From positions 32,908-96,907 of the forward strand of contig CALSRU010000003.1 of the NCBI GenBank assembly GCA_943788835.1: a stretch of 64,000 nucleotides of DNA. The letters run 5' to 3'. This DNA comes from an uncultured Pseudomonadales bacterium. GTDB lineage: Bacteria; Pseudomonadota; Gammaproteobacteria; Pseudomonadales; UBA7434. The translations under genes and the position numbers were made by a program. The notes under the pieces are model-generated. The model was not told where the DNA came from. It did no database searches and saw nothing but the letters and a program-made list of their open reading frames with translations. Position 1 is the first letter of the stretch; every line of letters begins with the position of its first letter. Positions 53,893 through 63,009 of the stretch are shown here, piece after piece.

Positions 53893-54846
53893 ATGACACG
53901 ACGAGGTTTTTTGGCTGCCAGCTCGGCGACGCTAATGATGCCAATGGGTATGGCCGCCCCGATTCCTGATATATTGTTTCCAGCATCTAATCAGCCGTAC
54001 GCTGATAGTTCGCTGATTGATTGGTCATATGGCATGAGGCCTTTATTTTGCATCGCTTATATTGATCCGGGTATCAAGTCGCAACAAGGTCAGGAAGAGC
54101 AAGTTGCAAAGTATCCTATTGCGCTGGTGCCACAGGATGATAGAGCTCATTTTAGGTGGTGGCGTGAGAGAGTTCGGCGTTTAAATCCTAATATAAAAAT
54201 GCTCGCTTATCAGATGGTCATTGAGGAAACGACTGTGCCGGGTCCTGGTCACGATGTAATGCGAAGCGCGGAGAATTCGTGGTTCCACCGTGGTGGAATC
54301 AGCCCAACCGTCACTTACCGAACCTCGACCTCTGCCAAGCGCAAGCGAATCTTTGATCCACGGTTAGATGAATGGCAAGAAAAATTCCTTAGTGCATGTG
54401 ATAAGACATTAAGATCAGATGATTACGCCGGTATATTTTTAGATCAGTGCACAATTTATAGGTCAATTATACGTAATCCTATCGTTTATAGAGAGATGAC
54501 AGACGCTCTGCAGCAAACATTGTTGGCCCTGCGAGAAAGGCATCCAAGTAAAATAATTATTGGCAATTCCCGAGATTCTTGGTTAGGTCTCAATGGGGAA
54601 ATGAACGAAAGCAGGCCCAAGGATCTCAAGAAAGAAACTAGAATCTTGCCTGACCGAGGATCGAGCCGATTAGAGCTTTTCCATTATTACATGCAAAACC
54701 ACCATGACACAGAAGCTGCCAGAAAATTATTCCTACTCGCATTAAAAAATAAGGCGTTTTTTGGGGTAAATGTAAATGCGCAGACAGTTAGAGAATATAA
54801 GTTTATAGATGAGGTTTTGGATGACTATATTATTAAGGCTAGCTGA
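53893..54846 (+). CDS. Tat-exported glycoside hydrolase-like protein of unknown specificity
   Basis: The 317-residue product begins MTRRGFLAASSATLMM, a twin-arginine signal, so it is folded before export. The mature part has features of a TIM-barrel glycosidase-like fold: RPLFCIAYIDPG early, NIKMLAYQMVIEE, then YAGIFLDQC, which resembles the catalytic-Asp strand of GH114-like or related putative hydrolases, and IIIGNSRDSWLGLNGEM. The family cannot be named with confidence. It sits between wecC and the Wzy gene, with its stop touching the next start, so it probably acts on the polymer made here. A GTG one codon earlier (53890) is also possible. Confidence 0.55.
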   Translation: MTRRGFLAASSATLMMPMGMAAPIPDILFPASNQPYADSSLIDWSYGMRPLFCIAYIDPGIKSQQGQEEQVAKYPIALVPQDDRAHFRWWRERVRRLNPNIKMLAYQMVIEETTVPGPGHDVMRSAENSWFHRGGISPTVTYRTSTSAKRKRIFDPRLDEWQEKFLSACDKTLRSDDYAGIFLDQCTIYRSIIRNPIVYREMTDALQQTLLALRERHPSKIIIGNSRDSWLGLNGEMNESRPKDLKKETRILPDRGSSRLELFHYYMQNHHDTEAARKLFLLALKNKAFFGVNVNAQTVREYKFIDEVLDDYIIKAS

Positions 54847-56340
54847 GTGAGTGAGAAAGTTTTATATAGCAAGGGAGGCGGCTCGCTTGCATCCTTGATG
54901 CTATTCTTGATTGGAGTAGGCGTCCTGCTTTTTGCCTGCAGTAAATTTTCTGCACAGGAATTGGCTTCAATTCCCGATTTTGGCCTGCTCGCTTGGCTGT
55001 CCCTTTTTTGGTTGATAGCATTTTTCACGTTGACCTACTTGCACTATAAATCGGTTTATTTAATTGTTTCCACATATGTCCTAGGTCTCACGGTTTTTCA
55101 TCTGGGCATCATTTTTAATTCGATCGTCACTGGGCAGCCCGTATATTGGGATCCTAAGGTGGCGCCTTGGATGGATAGGGCAGGTTGGTTAGTGCTAGCT
55201 GCGTTGTCTTCTATTGGTGTCGGAGTCGCATTATCGACTTGGTTTGTTAAGAAGAAATACATAAGTAAAGATTTAGCGATAGCGAGAAGTCAAGAAGCAC
55301 TGTCATTTGGTTATTGGAGTAGCCTAGGGTTATTGCTCGCATCTGCAATATTTTTTCTGTTGGCTATTCAATCATATGGAAACTTACTCGATTATCAGAG
55401 GTTTGAAATATTTCGTAGTTCGGCAGACTCTAGGGGCTTTGGGGCATTTATGATGATTTTCCCTGGTGCAGTCTTATTGTTTTTTTTAACGGCCACGAAA
55501 CCAACACAGAGGAGACTGGCGTGGGCACTGGTGTTTTTTTCTTTGCTGCTTTTTTTGTTTTCTGGATATCGTTCCGCTGCTATGTTTCCTATGTTGGCCG
55601 GGGTGGTTTTGTGGGTGAAGAAAGGCAATAAATTGCCATTTTACGTAGCGGTTGTTCTAGCTATTGTGGCCATTTTTGCAGTGTCGTTTTTCGGATACTT
55701 GAGATTAATGGGAAGCTATGGGGACATTGACAAGGATGCTCTGATTCAAAGCTATGAGCAAAGCTCGCTTGGAGATGTGGCTACGCTGGGGCAAACCGTA
55801 GGTATAGTAGGGCATACGCTTAGATTTGTTCCGCATGAAGAGCCATATAGGCTGGGCCGCAGCTATTATAATGCTGTGGTTGATTCTGTTCCTAATATTG
55901 GATTTCAGATCAGCTCGAAGCGCAGTAGAAAGCAGTTTAAAGAAGATATGCAGTCGGATCCAAATGTCGTAGTCGATATGGCTCCCTCGGATTGGATGAC
56001 CTATAAAATTCTTCGAGATCAGTACGACCTCGGCCAAGGTGTAGGCTTTTCTACTGTGGCTGAGCCATATTTGAATTTTGGATTGGCGGGGGTTGTGGTG
56101 TTTTTTGTTTCGATTGGGGCTTTGCTCGGACTATTCGATCACAAAACGCTTATATTGCATCCAAAATTGTTACTCTTTATGGGCGCTATGTATTGGCCGC
56201 TGATAAGAACGGTGCGGAATGACTTCTCTAACTTCATAAAGCCGTTTACATTTATGCTGGTAATCCTATTGCTATGGTGGATTTTTTCTAAGTTGGTTTT
56301 AGGGAAAAGGCTTCCTAGGAAGATGGGTCGGTTACGGTGA
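54847..56340 (+). CDS. O-antigen/exopolysaccharide polymerase (Wzy-like)
   Basis: This 497-residue protein has about eleven hydrophobic segments spread over its length and a larger periplasmic loop at about 290-390. That is the layout of Wzy polymerases, which join repeat units in the periplasm. Sequence identity of Wzy proteins is always low, so the call rests on topology and on the Wzx gene that follows with a 4-bp overlap. The GTG start follows the upstream stop codon directly. By eye this and the next four genes are more AT-rich than the flanks, as is common for polymer-specific genes. Confidence 0.7.
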   Translation: MSEKVLYSKGGGSLASLMLFLIGVGVLLFACSKFSAQELASIPDFGLLAWLSLFWLIAFFTLTYLHYKSVYLIVSTYVLGLTVFHLGIIFNSIVTGQPVYWDPKVAPWMDRAGWLVLAALSSIGVGVALSTWFVKKKYISKDLAIARSQEALSFGYWSSLGLLLASAIFFLLAIQSYGNLLDYQRFEIFRSSADSRGFGAFMMIFPGAVLLFFLTATKPTQRRLAWALVFFSLLLFLFSGYRSAAMFPMLAGVVLWVKKGNKLPFYVAVVLAIVAIFAVSFFGYLRLMGSYGDIDKDALIQSYEQSSLGDVATLGQTVGIVGHTLRFVPHEEPYRLGRSYYNAVVDSVPNIGFQISSKRSRKQFKEDMQSDPNVVVDMAPSDWMTYKILRDQYDLGQGVGFSTVAEPYLNFGLAGVVVFFVSIGALLGLFDHKTLILHPKLLLFMGAMYWPLIRTVRNDFSNFIKPFTFMLVILLLWWIFSKLVLGKRLPRKMGRLR

Positions 56341-57581
56341 TATCGCTTAAAAAGAATATTTCGTGGAATTTTTCTGCGAATGTGCTCTATGCAGCCAGCC
56401 AATGGTTCATTATATCGATGATTGCTAAATTGATGGGCGCTGAAACACTTGGTATTTATGCTTTGGGAATGGCGATAGTCGGCCCGGTCTTTTCTTTTTC
56501 TAATTTTAATTTGCGGTCGGCTCAGGCAACTGATGTTAGGGACGCGTACAACTTCTCCGACTATCTTGGATTCAGAACACTTACATCCGTTATGTCACTG
56601 GCCTTCATTTGTTTACTGGTATTTGTGCTGCCCTATTCTAACCAAATTGTAGAGTTTTCAATCATTCTTGCGATGGCAAAGTTCGTTGAGTCCTTTTCAG
56701 ATTTATCCTATGGAGCGTTACAGAAAGTTGAAAGAATGGACTTGCTCAGCAAATCGCTAATCATCAGGGGTGTGCTATCGTCAGCTGGATTTGTATTGGC
56801 ACTGGTTGTTTTTTCTAATTTGGTTCTGTCCGCCGCGGTACTGGTTGCGGTGAACTTACTGGTATTTACCTTTTACGATGTGCCGGCGCTTAGGGCCAAC
56901 AATATTTCCTTCCGCTTTTTGTTGCATGACAAGAAAGCGAGGCAGTACTGGTCACTATTTAAAGTTGTATTGCCATTGGGTGTGGTCGTGCTGGTAAATA
57001 CGTTGGCTACCAACATACCCCGATATGCTATTGAGCATTACGTAGGCTTAAAGGAGCTGGGAGTTTATAGCGGTATTGCTTATTTTATTATGGTTGGCTC
57101 AACGTTGGTCAATGCGCTGGGGCAAAGTGCAACGCCGCGACTGGCAAAGTTACACCTTCAGGACCAACGTGGTTACAAGAATTTGTTGGCTAAATTGTGC
57201 TTCGCCACCTTGATTATGGGAGTTTGTGGAGTGGCGGTGGCTTTCTTTATTGGCGATTGGGTGCTCTTGCTCGTTTATAACGAGGAATTTTTAGGTCACG
57301 GGATGACCTTGGTCTGGGTAATGGTTGCCGGGTTGATTTTGTATGTATCAGTAATATTAGGTGTTGGTATGACGGCGCGTCGGCAATTTGCCGTGCAGTC
57401 CCGACTCTCGGTTTTATTCTTGTTGACCATTGTCGCTACGGTTTTTTTGTTAGTGCCAATCTATGGGTTACGCGGTGCGGTATATTCACTGTGTATAAGT
57501 TACTTTGTGAAATTGCTAATGAATGCATGGTGCATTTACTTCCTTCAAAAGGACTCTTCTTATGTTGTTGAGGTTTCTTAA
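56337..57581 (+). CDS. Polysaccharide flippase (Wzx-like)
   Basis: The 414-residue protein has twelve or so transmembrane segments and the N-terminal block NISWNFSANVLYAASQWFIISMIAKLMG with GAETLGIYALG, typical of MATE/Wzx lipid-linked oligosaccharide flippases. Wzx moves the finished repeat unit across the inner membrane. It starts at a GTG overlapping the polymerase stop and runs into the acetyltransferase gene by 20 bp. All of this points to one operon. Confidence 0.83.
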   Translation: MISLKKNISWNFSANVLYAASQWFIISMIAKLMGAETLGIYALGMAIVGPVFSFSNFNLRSAQATDVRDAYNFSDYLGFRTLTSVMSLAFICLLVFVLPYSNQIVEFSIILAMAKFVESFSDLSYGALQKVERMDLLSKSLIIRGVLSSAGFVLALVVFSNLVLSAAVLVAVNLLVFTFYDVPALRANNISFRFLLHDKKARQYWSLFKVVLPLGVVVLVNTLATNIPRYAIEHYVGLKELGVYSGIAYFIMVGSTLVNALGQSATPRLAKLHLQDQRGYKNLLAKLCFATLIMGVCGVAVAFFIGDWVLLLVYNEEFLGHGMTLVWVMVAGLILYVSVILGVGMTARRQFAVQSRLSVLFLLTIVATVFLLVPIYGLRGAVYSLCISYFVKLLMNAWCIYFLQKDSSYVVEVS

Positions 57582-58089
57582 AACAATTCGAGCTATAGTT
57601 TTTGCACGGTTAAGGCCGATAGCGTATGCACGCTCTATAGGTGTTAAAGTTGGCGATGGGTGTCGTTTCATTAGCATTAGACCCAGTGGTGGAACATTTG
57701 GATCTGAACCTTACTTAATTTCTATAGGTAGTCATGTCACCGTTTGCGGAGGCGTTCAGTTTGTAAATCATGATGGTGGCGTTTGGATCTTTCGGAATAC
57801 TGAGCCAGACATCGATGTTTTTGGAGCAATCGTGGTAGGCAACAACGTTTTTATTGGTTTTGGCGCAATTATTATGCCGGGCGTCGTTATAGGTGATGAT
57901 GTGGTTATCGGTGCTGGTTCAGTAGTGGTGAGCGATATTCCCTCATCTAGCGTTGCGGTTGGGGCACCCGCAAAAGTCATCAAAAGTAAAGATGAATACC
58001 GCGCATCAATCAGTGAGCGGGTTGATTTTATAAGATCGCTTAGTAAGGATGAAAAAAGGAGCTATTTGGAGCGCAAATTTTTATTTTGA
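57562..58089 (+). CDS. Hexapeptide-repeat acetyltransferase
   Basis: The 175-residue protein has a left-handed beta-helix with hexapeptide repeats (VVGNNVFIGFGAIIMPGVVIGDDVVIGAGSVV), the acceptor-site His in FVNHDGGVW and the closing VAVGAPAKVIK. It resembles the CapG/WbbJ group of sugar O-acetyltransferases. ATG 57562 is chosen because AAGGA stands 8 nt upstream; the frame is open to 57523. It overlaps the flippase gene end and the next gene start. Confidence 0.82.
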   Translation: MLLRFLKTIRAIVFARLRPIAYARSIGVKVGDGCRFISIRPSGGTFGSEPYLISIGSHVTVCGGVQFVNHDGGVWIFRNTEPDIDVFGAIVVGNNVFIGFGAIIMPGVVIGDDVVIGAGSVVVSDIPSSSVAVGAPAKVIKSKDEYRASISERVDFIRSLSKDEKRSYLERKFLF

Positions 58090-59147
58090 AAGTATTACAC
58101 TGTATACATTCTTTGAACGGGGGCGGTGCAGAGCGTCAATTATCATTGATTGCTGCTCACGCAGAGCGCTATGGTTTTGATGTTGCTGTGTTTTGCGTGT
58201 CTGATGAGGTCGCGGATGATTCGTTTGCCCAAATTAAGATCTATCAGGCGCTAAAAGACAGTAGAATAAGCTTTGCGTTAGCCAAAGACCTAAAAAAGGC
58301 GATCAAGGATTATGCACCGGACATTGTGCATGCTTGGCTTCCTTGGAACGTTACTGTGCCGGCAATGGTTTTGGGCCGGATGCATGGTTGTAAAGTGGCA
58401 TTTTCGTTTCGCAACCGGATGTTTTTTTACAAGCCAATTTTGTTATTAGAGTATCTGGCCGCTCTTTGTTTTGCTGATAAAGTTGTTAGCAATAATCCTA
58501 TTGAGCAGTCGTCCTTATTTTACAGGAAACTTTATGCTGCAAAAAACGGTTGCATGATACCGAATGCCGTGCATGTGGCCTCGGGTGACTTTCAAAGTAA
58601 TGAAAGCGAAGAGGGCTTGACCCGACTTGTGAGCTTCGGCAGGCTAACTAGACAAAAAAACTACCCAGCTGTTCTTGAGGCGCTAAGCACGCTCTCATCG
58701 GAAAGCAAATGGTCATATGAAATATACGGTGCGGGTGAAGATCGTGTGCTGCTGGATAGACTCATTCAGCGTTTTTCGCTGGATAAGCGCGTGGTGATAT
58801 ATGACTTTACTGACGATATCCACAAAATCATGCAGAGCGCGGACTGCCTAATATTTCCATCAAAGTGGGAAGGCATGCCCAACGTGTTAGTTGAAGCTGT
58901 TGCATTGGGTATGCCGGCAATCGTGTCGGACATTCCAGCCAACAAATATGCGCTCCAAGAGTGGGAAGATAGCTTTTATTGGTTTGATCTTCGGGATACT
59001 TTTGGGCTTGCACAGTGTATTCATGCAATAGTGAAAAAGGGTGTTAATCGTTTAAACGAAGAGGTGACTCGAGGGGTAGAGACTAAGTTTTCTACAGAGC
59101 GTCTTTTGACAAATTACGCTGACTGCTACCGAACCATGTTGAGGTGA
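58086..59147 (+). CDS. GT4-family glycosyltransferase
   Basis: The 353-residue GT-B enzyme starts MKVLHCIHSLNGGGAERQLSLIA, with the N-terminal GGGAER loop. It has RLVSFGRLTRQKNYPAVLEAL at the start of the donor domain and the E-x7-E motif in FPSKWEGMPNVLVEAVALGMPAIVSD. It adds one sugar of the repeat unit with retention of configuration. The start is TTG at 58086, overlapping the previous stop (TTGA); no ATG is near. Confidence 0.85.
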   Translation: MKVLHCIHSLNGGGAERQLSLIAAHAERYGFDVAVFCVSDEVADDSFAQIKIYQALKDSRISFALAKDLKKAIKDYAPDIVHAWLPWNVTVPAMVLGRMHGCKVAFSFRNRMFFYKPILLLEYLAALCFADKVVSNNPIEQSSLFYRKLYAAKNGCMIPNAVHVASGDFQSNESEEGLTRLVSFGRLTRQKNYPAVLEALSTLSSESKWSYEIYGAGEDRVLLDRLIQRFSLDKRVVIYDFTDDIHKIMQSADCLIFPSKWEGMPNVLVEAVALGMPAIVSDIPANKYALQEWEDSFYWFDLRDTFGLAQCIHAIVKKGVNRLNEEVTRGVETKFSTERLLTNYADCYRTMLR

Positions 59148-59150
59148 ATT

Positions 59151-60293
59151 TTGAGAGTACTGCTTAATTTTCTCCCATTAAAAACGGGGGGCGGTGTCCA
59201 GGTTGCGATGGACTTTCTGCGGCAGGCGGAACGATATGGGAAAGAGCATGAATGGTTTATCGTTGCGCGTCAGGGGGGGGCTTTTTCCAGCTATGGCGGC
59301 ACGGCAAATATTAAACTGGTGCAATCCGTTCCAGATAATATAGTTAGCCGATTGTTCTTTGAATATTACGGTTGTAAAAAGTTGATTAGGGAGATTGATC
59401 CGGCCCTCATCTACACCCAATTTGGCCCTCAATGGCCGGCCGCAAAATGTATCAATGTGGTCGGCTGTGCCTATTCAAATTTATTTTACCCTGAGTTGGA
59501 TTTCTGGGGTAAGTTGCCTTGGGCGAAAAGACTGATTAAACGTGTGATAGATGGGCAAAGGTTGCGGCGTGTCTTGCAAGCTGATGTGCGGATCTTCGAG
59601 ACAAAGGATTTGGCTGATAGGGCGGTCGATCAATATGGTCTGGATGAGCAAGAGGTGAAATTTGTCCGGGCTGCAGCAAGCTCTCTTGTCGCTAAAGATG
59701 CTTACCATGCAGAAACAAGGGAGCGCTGTAAAAGAATTCCTGCTGGCATCAATATTCTTCTTCTCGCCGGCTATCATCCAAATAAAAATATTGAATTTTT
59801 GGTGGACGCTGCCCAAGTGTTACGTGAAAGAAAAATGAAGGGAGTCCGATTTGTCCTGACGATTCCTGCTGATAGGGTGGAGGCTAGGCGATTGCTGGAC
59901 AGAGTAGAGCAGCTAGGCTTAGGAGATTTTATTTTTAATTTTGGGCCAGTAGCTCAGCAAGGGTGTGTAGAGCTTTACCGTGCAAGTGATTTTACGGTAT
60001 TGCCTTCTACGTTAGAGAGCTTTAGTAATATGATTGGCGAGAGCTGGGCCATGGAAAAACCTCTGCTTATTAGTGACCTGAGCTGGTGTCGATCTTTATG
60101 CGGTGATGCTGCTATTTATTATGACTATTTAAACCCATGTTCTTTGGTAGATAAGATTCAGTTTCTGATAGATTCGGATCAAGCTCCCATTGTCGCTGCA
60201 GGAACAGCTCAGCTGGCCTCTTATCCAACCTCTGAACAGCGGTTTAAAAACTACCTCGATATAATAGAAAAATCGACAACTATAGGTGAATAA
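59151..60293 (+). CDS. GT4-family glycosyltransferase
   Basis: A second GT-B enzyme of 380 residues: MRVLLNFLPLKTGGGVQVAMDFL at the N terminus, LLAGYHPNKNIEFLVDAAQVL at the donor domain and an E-x7-E-like motif in LPSTLESFSNMIGESWAMEKPLLISD. It starts at TTG 59151 with GAGG 6 nt upstream, 3 bp after the previous gene. Donor and acceptor cannot be read. Confidence 0.83.
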   Translation: MRVLLNFLPLKTGGGVQVAMDFLRQAERYGKEHEWFIVARQGGAFSSYGGTANIKLVQSVPDNIVSRLFFEYYGCKKLIREIDPALIYTQFGPQWPAAKCINVVGCAYSNLFYPELDFWGKLPWAKRLIKRVIDGQRLRRVLQADVRIFETKDLADRAVDQYGLDEQEVKFVRAAASSLVAKDAYHAETRERCKRIPAGINILLLAGYHPNKNIEFLVDAAQVLRERKMKGVRFVLTIPADRVEARRLLDRVEQLGLGDFIFNFGPVAQQGCVELYRASDFTVLPSTLESFSNMIGESWAMEKPLLISDLSWCRSLCGDAAIYYDYLNPCSLVDKIQFLIDSDQAPIVAAGTAQLASYPTSEQRFKNYLDIIEKSTTIGE

Positions 60294-60296
60294 GCC

Positions 60297-60821
60297 ATGG
60301 AAATGATAAAGCCCATTCTAGTTGTAAGTTATGAGTTCATTCAGCAAATTCTTTTTGCATTACCGAGATATCGCTTGTTAGGCTGGTTTAAAGCGAAGTT
60401 TTTGGTTCTTAACGGGGCAACAATTGGGCGTCGTTGCACTTTTTATCCCGGGGTTTGGATTGCTCCCGGTCGTGGTTTGTTGCTGGGTGACGACGTTGAT
60501 TTGGCGCTTGGTGTTTTGGTGAGTACTGGAGGCGGGGTGGAAATTGGTGATAGGACATTGATTGGTTATCGCGCACAAATTATTTCTACCAATCATCATA
60601 TTCCAAAGCAGCACGGCAGAATATTCGGCGCTGGCCATGATAAGGCTAAAGTTACTATTGGTCCTGATGTATGGATTGGTGGAAACAGTTTAGTGATGCC
60701 TGGTGTCACTATCGGTGAAGGTGCAGTCGTTGCTGGCGGAAGTGTCGTCACTAAGGATGTTCCTGCATTTAGTATTGTTGGTGGTGTCCCAGCTAGGGTT
60801 ATAAAGAATAGAGAAATATAG
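60297..60821 (+). CDS. Hexapeptide-repeat acetyltransferase (WcaF/maltose acetyltransferase type)
   Basis: The 174-residue protein has an N-terminal hydrophobic helix region, the beta-helix repeats [33 protein letters not shown] and the active-site-like block [11 protein letters not shown]. It ends with [10 protein letters not shown], as expected. It is the second predicted O-acetyltransferase of the locus, so the polymer may carry acetyl groups at two positions. It follows the glycosyltransferase gene by 3 bp. Confidence 0.83.
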   Translation: MEMIKPILVVSYEFIQQILFALPRYRLLGWFKAKFLVLNGATIGRRCTFYPGVWIAPGRGLLLGDDVDLALGVLVSTGGGVEIGDRTLIGYRAQIISTNHHIPKQHGRIFGAGHDKAKVTIGPDVWIGGNSLVMPGVTIGEGAVVAGGSVVTKDVPAFSIVGGVPARVIKNREI

Positions 60822-60885
60822 CTCACCCAGCCCCAGCGATGCTGGTTGGATTAAGTGAGAAACAATTTTAAGGTAGCGAGGATAA

Positions 60886-62991
60886 ATGAAACAGATATTA
60901 CAGGATCTCAAAAGCGGTAAAACTGTTTTAGAGGATGTGCCTGCGCCTAGTGCATCGACGAACGGGTTACTTACTCGAACAGCAGTAACGCTTGTTTCTG
61001 CTGGGACAGAGAGAATGCTTGTGGATTTCGGAAAAAGTAACCTCATCCAAAAGGCCCGCTCTCAACCCGATAAAGTCAAGCAGGTGTTCGAAAAGGTAAA
61101 GACCGACGGTTTAATGCCAACCGTCGATGCGGTAAGAAATAAGCTCGATACACCGCTGCCGTTAGGCTACTGCAATGTCGGTCAAATTGTTGAAAGTCAT
61201 GTCGATGGCTTTACTGTTGGTGATCGGGTCGTCTCCAACGGTAAGCATGCGGAATATGTGTCAGTTCCGAAACACCTTTGCGCAGCTATTCCCGATTCTG
61301 TAGATGATGAGTCGGCGGCTTTTACCGTTATTGGCGCAATCGCACTGCAAGGTATTCGGCTAATTAAGCCTACCTTGGGCGAAACGGTCGTCGTCACTGG
61401 TTTAGGTTTGATTGGCTTAGTGGCTGTGCAGCTATTGCGAGCACATGGCTGCCGAGTACTGGGTATTGATTACGATGCAGAAAAAGTAGCACTTGCTAAA
61501 CAGCTAGGCGCCGAGGTCGTTAACTTATCGGCAGGGCAAGACCCTTTAGCTATTGCTGAGCAATATAGTCGTGGTCGGGGCGTCGATGCCGTGTTGATTA
61601 CTGCCTCAACCAAGAGCAATGAGCCTATTCATCAAGCAGCATTGATGAGCCGTCAGCGTGGTCGAATCGTTTTGGTCGGCGTTGTCGGTATGGAAATGTC
61701 GCGCGCTGACTTTTATGAAAAGGAATTGTCTTTTCAGGTTTCGTGTTCTTACGGTCCCGGGCGATACGACTCGGAGTATGAAGAGAAGGGTAACGATTAT
61801 CCGGTGGGATTTGTACGCTGGACCGAGCAGCGCAATTTCGAGGCGATTCTCGATATGATGGCTGAAGGTCGCATTGATATGAAGCCGCTGATTTCCCATC
61901 GATTTAAGCTGGAGCAGGCGGCCGAGGCCTATGATTTAATCAGCAGCGGTAATCCTCTGGGCGTATTACTGCAATACCCTTCGAAGCCCGCGGGAAAAAT
62001 CGAGCGCACGGTAACGCTTAATGCGCCGTTGCCTGCGGTTACAGCATCTCAAGCCTGTGTCGGTTTTATTGGCGCTGGCGGTTACGCCTCAAGTGTACTG
62101 GTGCCGGCATTTGCTGCAACGGGCGCAAGACTCAAATCAATTGCGTCAGCTACGGGTGTTAGTAGCGTACATGTAGGCAAGAAAAACCAGATAGAAGAAG
62201 CGACCACCGATACGGATTCGGTGTTAGCAGACGAAGCGATCAATACCTTAGTAATCACAACCCGTCACAATAGCCATGCCGGTTGGGTGAGAAAAGGCTT
62301 GGAAGCAGGCAAGCACATATTTGTTGAAAAGCCTTTAACGCTGACTCGGCAAGAATTGGATGATCTTGGCAGTTTTTATACAGCAATGGATCGGGCGCCA
62401 CTCTTAATGGTTGGTTTTAATCGGCGCTATTCACCACTGATACAGCCGATTGCTCAGGCGCTGGCTCGAAAATCGCAGCCGGTTTCGATGGTGATGACCG
62501 TCAACGCCGGTGAAATACCGGCCGATCACTGGACGCAGGATATGGATGTTGGGGGCGGTCGTATCATTGGTGAAGGCTGTCATTTTATTGATTTGCTGCG
62601 TTACCTCGCCAATAGCTCTATTGTTGATGTTCAGGCTCGAGCAATGGATTCATCCTGTAAAGATTCAGTGAGCATTCTTTTAAGCTTTGCAAACGGTTCG
62701 ATCGGTACGGTGAATTACCTAGCCAATGGTAATAAGGGGTTCCCCAAGGAGCGCTTAGAAGTTTTTTGTGGTGGTGGCATTGCCCAGGTCGATAATTTTC
62801 GGTCGCTCAAAGCATTTGGTTGGCCAGGATTAAAGTCGCAGCGATTGTGGCGGCAGGATAAGGGGCAGTCTAATTGCACTAGGGCATTCGTCGATGCGAT
62901 TGAAAAAGGCGATTCCTCAGCGCTTATTCCAGTTGATGAATTGCTAGAAGTAGCGCATGCGTGTTTTGACGTGGTAGATCAAATTTCCTAA
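60886..62991 (+). CDS. Two-domain oxidoreductase (zinc-type dehydrogenase plus Gfo/Idh/MocA)
   Basis: The 701-residue protein joins a medium-chain dehydrogenase-like half (about 1-375; VTLVSAGTERMLVDFGKS, VVVTGLGLIGLVAVQLLRAHG as cofactor site) to a Gfo/Idh/MocA half (about 385-701; CVGFIGAGGYASSVLVPAF, HIFVEKPLTL with the catalytic Lys, GEGCHFIDLLRYL). The fusion is typical of exopolysaccharide and lipopolysaccharide loci, where it is thought to alter a sugar, but the substrate is unknown. It is followed 18 bp later by the heparinase-like gene, a pairing often seen in such loci. Confidence 0.88.
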   Translation: MKQILQDLKSGKTVLEDVPAPSASTNGLLTRTAVTLVSAGTERMLVDFGKSNLIQKARSQPDKVKQVFEKVKTDGLMPTVDAVRNKLDTPLPLGYCNVGQIVESHVDGFTVGDRVVSNGKHAEYVSVPKHLCAAIPDSVDDESAAFTVIGAIALQGIRLIKPTLGETVVVTGLGLIGLVAVQLLRAHGCRVLGIDYDAEKVALAKQLGAEVVNLSAGQDPLAIAEQYSRGRGVDAVLITASTKSNEPIHQAALMSRQRGRIVLVGVVGMEMSRADFYEKELSFQVSCSYGPGRYDSEYEEKGNDYPVGFVRWTEQRNFEAILDMMAEGRIDMKPLISHRFKLEQAAEAYDLISSGNPLGVLLQYPSKPAGKIERTVTLNAPLPAVTASQACVGFIGAGGYASSVLVPAFAATGARLKSIASATGVSSVHVGKKNQIEEATTDTDSVLADEAINTLVITTRHNSHAGWVRKGLEAGKHIFVEKPLTLTRQELDDLGSFYTAMDRAPLLMVGFNRRYSPLIQPIAQALARKSQPVSMVMTVNAGEIPADHWTQDMDVGGGRIIGEGCHFIDLLRYLANSSIVDVQARAMDSSCKDSVSILLSFANGSIGTVNYLANGNKGFPKERLEVFCGGGIAQVDNFRSLKAFGWPGLKSQRLWRQDKGQSNCTRAFVDAIEKGDSSALIPVDELLEVAHACFDVVDQIS

Positions 62992-63009
62992 CTGAAAGGA
63001 TTGAAGCGC

